DNA of 64,000 nucleotides, from assembly GCA_022266195.1 (NCBI GenBank), contig WHVY01000003.1, positions 5,456,001-5,520,000 on the forward strand, in the 5' to 3' direction. A model generated the notes under the pieces. It made no database searches. It worked only from the letters and a program-made list of their open reading frames with translations, and had not been told where the DNA came from. The position numbers were made by a program, and so were the translations under genes. Numbering within the stretch: the stretch's first letter is position 1; each line of letters opens with the position of its first letter. Shown piece by piece: positions 61,575 through 64,000 of this stretch. This DNA comes from Tetranychus cinnabarinus. Taxonomy: Eukaryota > Arthropoda > Arachnida > Trombidiformes > Tetranychidae.

Positions 61575-62875
61575 AGAGAACCCTTGGGTAAACGAATTGA
61601 TTTCATTCGTTGAAGTTGAATTATTGACTGGAATTTTGAAATAATTTTGAGGAACAAAATTTCAAAAATAAATCTCTCAAACTGAGGGAGAAGACAATTG
61701 TATGTCTGTAAGGGGTAAACACCAGTAAAGAGGGGACAGTGACCAATAAAGGTGATAGGGCATCAGATGATCAGCTATTGTTAACTTGTCAATGATAATA
61801 GAAAATTCAATTTTTTAATTAACTAAGCTATTTTGGGTAGCATTGAGAGGAAACGAAAGTTGAACAAAATAAGAAATGAAGCGAACGGTTGAACAGCAGG
61901 TGAGCGAAACACTCAATAGGAAAGAAAGGATCCAGGAAAGTTTCTTTTTTCATCACAGAAGTGCACTCAAGTAAGAAAATTGATTCAGAATGAATTTGTG
62001 AAAAGAGTGAGCAAAGTCAGTGAACACAGAGAGAGCTAGAGTTGACCATTTCCCTCTTACAGGGGATAAAATGAAAAACAATTTCAAGGGGTCACCGTGG
62101 TTGGATAAAGTATGTTTATAAAAGGCACGTTTTATTTCTTGCGCACATCTTGCTAATGCCTTTTTTCACGTGCTTTTGCTAACTCGATTTGTCATCATTA
62201 TTTTCATTATCTGTTCAATATTGAATCTTTCATGTCGCCATATTGGTAATAGGAGATGAATACAATCACGTTTTAATCTGAATTTAGCTGTTAACCATGA
62301 GAAATGCTTTTCATGCATTCACCAACATTTCGATTCCTCTTTCTAACTCTTTCTCTCTTCCTCTTTTTCTAAATCGACTCAGAGAAATAATTTTCATGAT
62401 CTGATTTAATTTCTATTTAGACATTTGATTGATATTGTTATTATAGTCATTATTGCTATATTATCCATATTACAAGTCAATACAATAAATCCGATCACAT
62501 ACCTATTTACATCAACGTGATTTGTTTTCAAGTTATTTCACCAATTCAAGTTTCTGTATTTCCCTTTTTTTCATATGATTAGTTTGATCTAGTCCAAAAA
62601 TGAAAACAAATCATTTCAAACCTCTCAACGTGACTTAAATTAACTGAATTAGAGGTTTGGGCTGAGGTTGGATTTTTATTAAATCAAGAATACACGGGTT
62701 ACTTGTACCAAAGTTTTAATCTCATGATCCAATTTTGTTTCAATTTTCCTTCTTGAGTTACAATTCAGTCGATTATTTTAGTTTACAATTGGTTTTGTTT
62801 GACATAGGTTCAATAAAGTGAAATGAAAATCAGAATTGATTGATTAACAAATTTTTATTTTCTTTTATTCTTCAG
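61575..62875. other. Upstream region of timeless; possible first exon and intron of a small + strand gene
   Basis: About 1.3 kb. It contains E-box-type motifs, a TATAAAAG at 62117-62124 on the + strand, and a candidate + strand ATG exon at 61876-61899. No other coding signals. Confidence 0.45.
62126..62172. promoter_or_regulatory. E-box (CACGTG) and E'-box-like (CACGTT) pair upstream of timeless
   Basis: CACGTG at 62167-62172 lies 593 bp upstream of the tim start codon, with CACGTT at 62126-62131. Clock genes of animals are commonly driven by CLK/CYC(BMAL) through CACGTG E-boxes, and the Drosophila tim promoter is a known example. At this base composition about five CACGTG sites are expected by chance in 64 kb, so this is suggestive only. 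Further AACGTG motifs lie near 62515 and 62628. Confidence 0.35.
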
Positions 62876-63001
62876 GTTGTACCTCTGTTCATTGATTATC
62901 CTCTCTCTCCGTTGACTTATGATGTCCTGCAGCATTGTTTGACAACAAAATTGATAAAAAATACTGGAATTAGTGGTGTAACTGTACATCTACGACATTA
63001 A
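62876..63001 (+). CDS. Possible terminal exon of an unidentified small + strand gene
   Basis: A good acceptor (TTTATTCTTCAG) opens a 41-codon frame starting VVPLFIDYPLSPLTYDV and ending VTVHLRH, then a stop. Composition looks coding (Pro, Cys, Trp-free but balanced; few Lys/Asn runs). A phase-0 candidate first exon is 61876-61899 (MKRTVEQQ, donor GTGAGC), which would give a 49-residue protein in the tim upstream region. I recognise no family. The pairing of exons is a guess, and the gene could start further upstream. It converges with the AUP1-like gene. Confidence 0.35.
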   Translation, partial: VVPLFIDYPLSPLTYDVLQHCLTTKLIKNTGISGVTVHLRH

Positions 63002-63069
63002 AATTTAGTTAAACCATTTCACAATAAATTTAAACCAACTTCAATCCGTTTGATCAAATTCTCAAAAAA

Positions 63070-63477
63070 TTAGGACAATTTAAGTCCATGTTTCTTTATA
63101 TATCTTTCCCTAGCAGCTTCAATTAAAGCTTTCTTTCTTTCTTTATATGATTGCATCCTTTCAATTGGTGACTTTCCGAAATTTTTGGCAGCAGTATTAA
63201 AAGAAGCTGGAACTCCGTTAGAGGTAATTACTTCATCGTCACTCCGTTTATTGGAATTATTTGATGATGTTGAAGTTACACCAGCAGCTGGTGAAGATAA
63301 GATGGCTACTGCCTCAGGTTGGAAAGAGAGTACACCATCCAAAAGTCGAGCAATAGTTTCATCAATATCAGTTGTAACCCTTAAATCAGTTTCAATAGTT
63401 TTTAAAGGCACTTGTGGAAGGATTTCCTTCACTTTAACAGCCATCTGATTGATGTCAGTATCGTTAGAGGAACTCAT
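63070..63477 (-). CDS. CUE-domain protein resembling the C-terminus of AUP1 (135 aa)
   Basis: A single exon with an in-frame stop (TAA) directly before the ATG, so this start is firm if the transcript is unspliced here. Residues about 11-52 (MAVKVKEILPQVPLKTIETD, then TIARLLDGVLSF) form a CUE ubiquitin-binding domain. They match the AUP1 block '.VKEVLPHVPL..I..DL......T...LLEG'. The tail (FGKSP..RMQSYKERKKALIEAARERYIKKHG) matches AUP1's C-terminal G2BR-like helix region, which binds the E2 UBE2G2. AUP1 itself also has an N-terminal hairpin and an acyltransferase-like domain of roughly 280 residues, absent here. Either the acyltransferase part is encoded elsewhere or this is a free-standing E2-recruiting module at the ER or lipid droplet. 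Distinguishing these needs the sequence beyond 64 kb. Confidence 0.75.
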   Translation of the reverse strand: MSSSNDTDINQMAVKVKEILPQVPLKTIETDLRVTTDIDETIARLLDGVLSFQPEAVAILSSPAAGVTSTSSNNSNKRSDDEVITSNGVPASFNTAAKNFGKSPIERMQSYKERKKALIEAARERYIKKHGLKLS

Positions 63478-64000
63478 TTAGTTAATTTGACTGAAGCTCT
63501 TGGAGAAAAACAAAATAAAAATAATGAAGGAAGCAAATGAAGCAGGTAAACAGTTAGGTAAAAGGTAGAAACATTTCAATCAGAAAACCAGATGCACAAT
63601 CTAATCAATCATAAAAAAAGAATAAAAACGAAATGGTTGATGAATTATTGACTTCCATTGAAATAAATTGCACCAAATAATTAAATCAACTTAATAATTC
63701 TCAACCCAGTTTCCAATTGGATTTGAGTTGTATCCGATGACATCGAGATTCGATTATTAAGGTTTACAGTTCGGTTTCTATATCTTTTCCTTTAATCGGT
63801 TGAAATCAAGAGAAATAAATACAAATTTAATATTATGAATAGTTTATTAGGAATTTAATAATCACAGAAATCAATATTTTTAAATTCTAATAAATATACG
63901 CCAACAAAAAAGGTGAAATCCTTGAATAAAACCTCGGTTTATAATCCGGCTCGGAACCGGATTAGTTAAAGCAAATATCGAGATGAGTTGTTCGATAGTA
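63478..64000. other. Upstream flank of the AUP1-like gene, to window end
   Basis: AT-rich, with no ORF or RNA gene recognised. It would contain the promoter or 5' UTR of the minus-strand CUE-domain gene. The sequence at the very end is cut by the window border. Confidence 0.45.

Noticed and set aside
1..64000. CRISPR arrays, operons, Shine-Dalgarno sites or prophage features
   Set aside because: The window is eukaryotic with spliced genes. No array of spaced repeats or bacterial gene organisation is present.

Overview
This is a low-GC eukaryotic window with spliced genes, GT-AG introns and many short introns of 50-160 bp beside a few of 1-7 kb. The gene set is animal: a spliced pair of alpha7-type nicotinic receptor subunits, a circadian-type TIMELESS, a Cip/Kip CDK inhibitor, DDA1 and an acid sphingomyelinase. 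TIM of the Drosophila type points to an arthropod. The AT-richness and fairly compact layout would suit a mite or another small chelicerate, but that is inference and no species is claimed. Exon borders were worked out by hand from splice sites, phase continuity and family knowledge.

Region by region: 1-11.9 kb has no recognisable host gene. It holds inverted-repeat elements (about 2.6 and 8.8-9.2 kb), a convergent pair of related mobile-element 5' segments (6.45-7.97 kb) with a zinc-finger fragment, and Tc1/mariner transposase debris (5.9-6.2 and 8.06-8.9 kb). From 11.9 to 35.1 kb two alpha7-like nicotinic acetylcholine receptor genes lie in tandem on the + strand. They share most splice positions but differ in one Cys-loop intron. 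The second carries a tRNA-Ser(GCU) gene, two copies of a dispersed repeat and some unexplained ORFs in its introns.

From 37.0 kb the window is gene-dense: KRI1 (-), a very short Cip/Kip inhibitor (-), DDA1 (+), a membrane-anchored JmjC/cupin-like protein (-), a secreted CAP protein (-), PRCC (+), acid sphingomyelinase (-), timeless (-), a possible small + strand gene ending at 63001, and a CUE-domain protein resembling the C-terminus of AUP1 (-).

The genes form no operon-like pathway. They are ordinary housekeeping and neuronal loci: ribosome biogenesis (KRI1), ubiquitin-ligase scaffolding (DDA1), cell cycle (CDI protein), splicing-associated factor (PRCC), lysosomal lipid breakdown (SMPD1-like), clock (tim), lipid droplet/ERAD-type module (AUP1-like) and cholinergic signalling. 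The most interesting material is: the receptor pair's divergence in intron content and in a loop C aromatic residue; the stripped-down CDK inhibitor; a JmjC-like protein that seems to lack its third metal ligand; the free-standing AUP1-like CUE module; and the palindromic mobile DNA.
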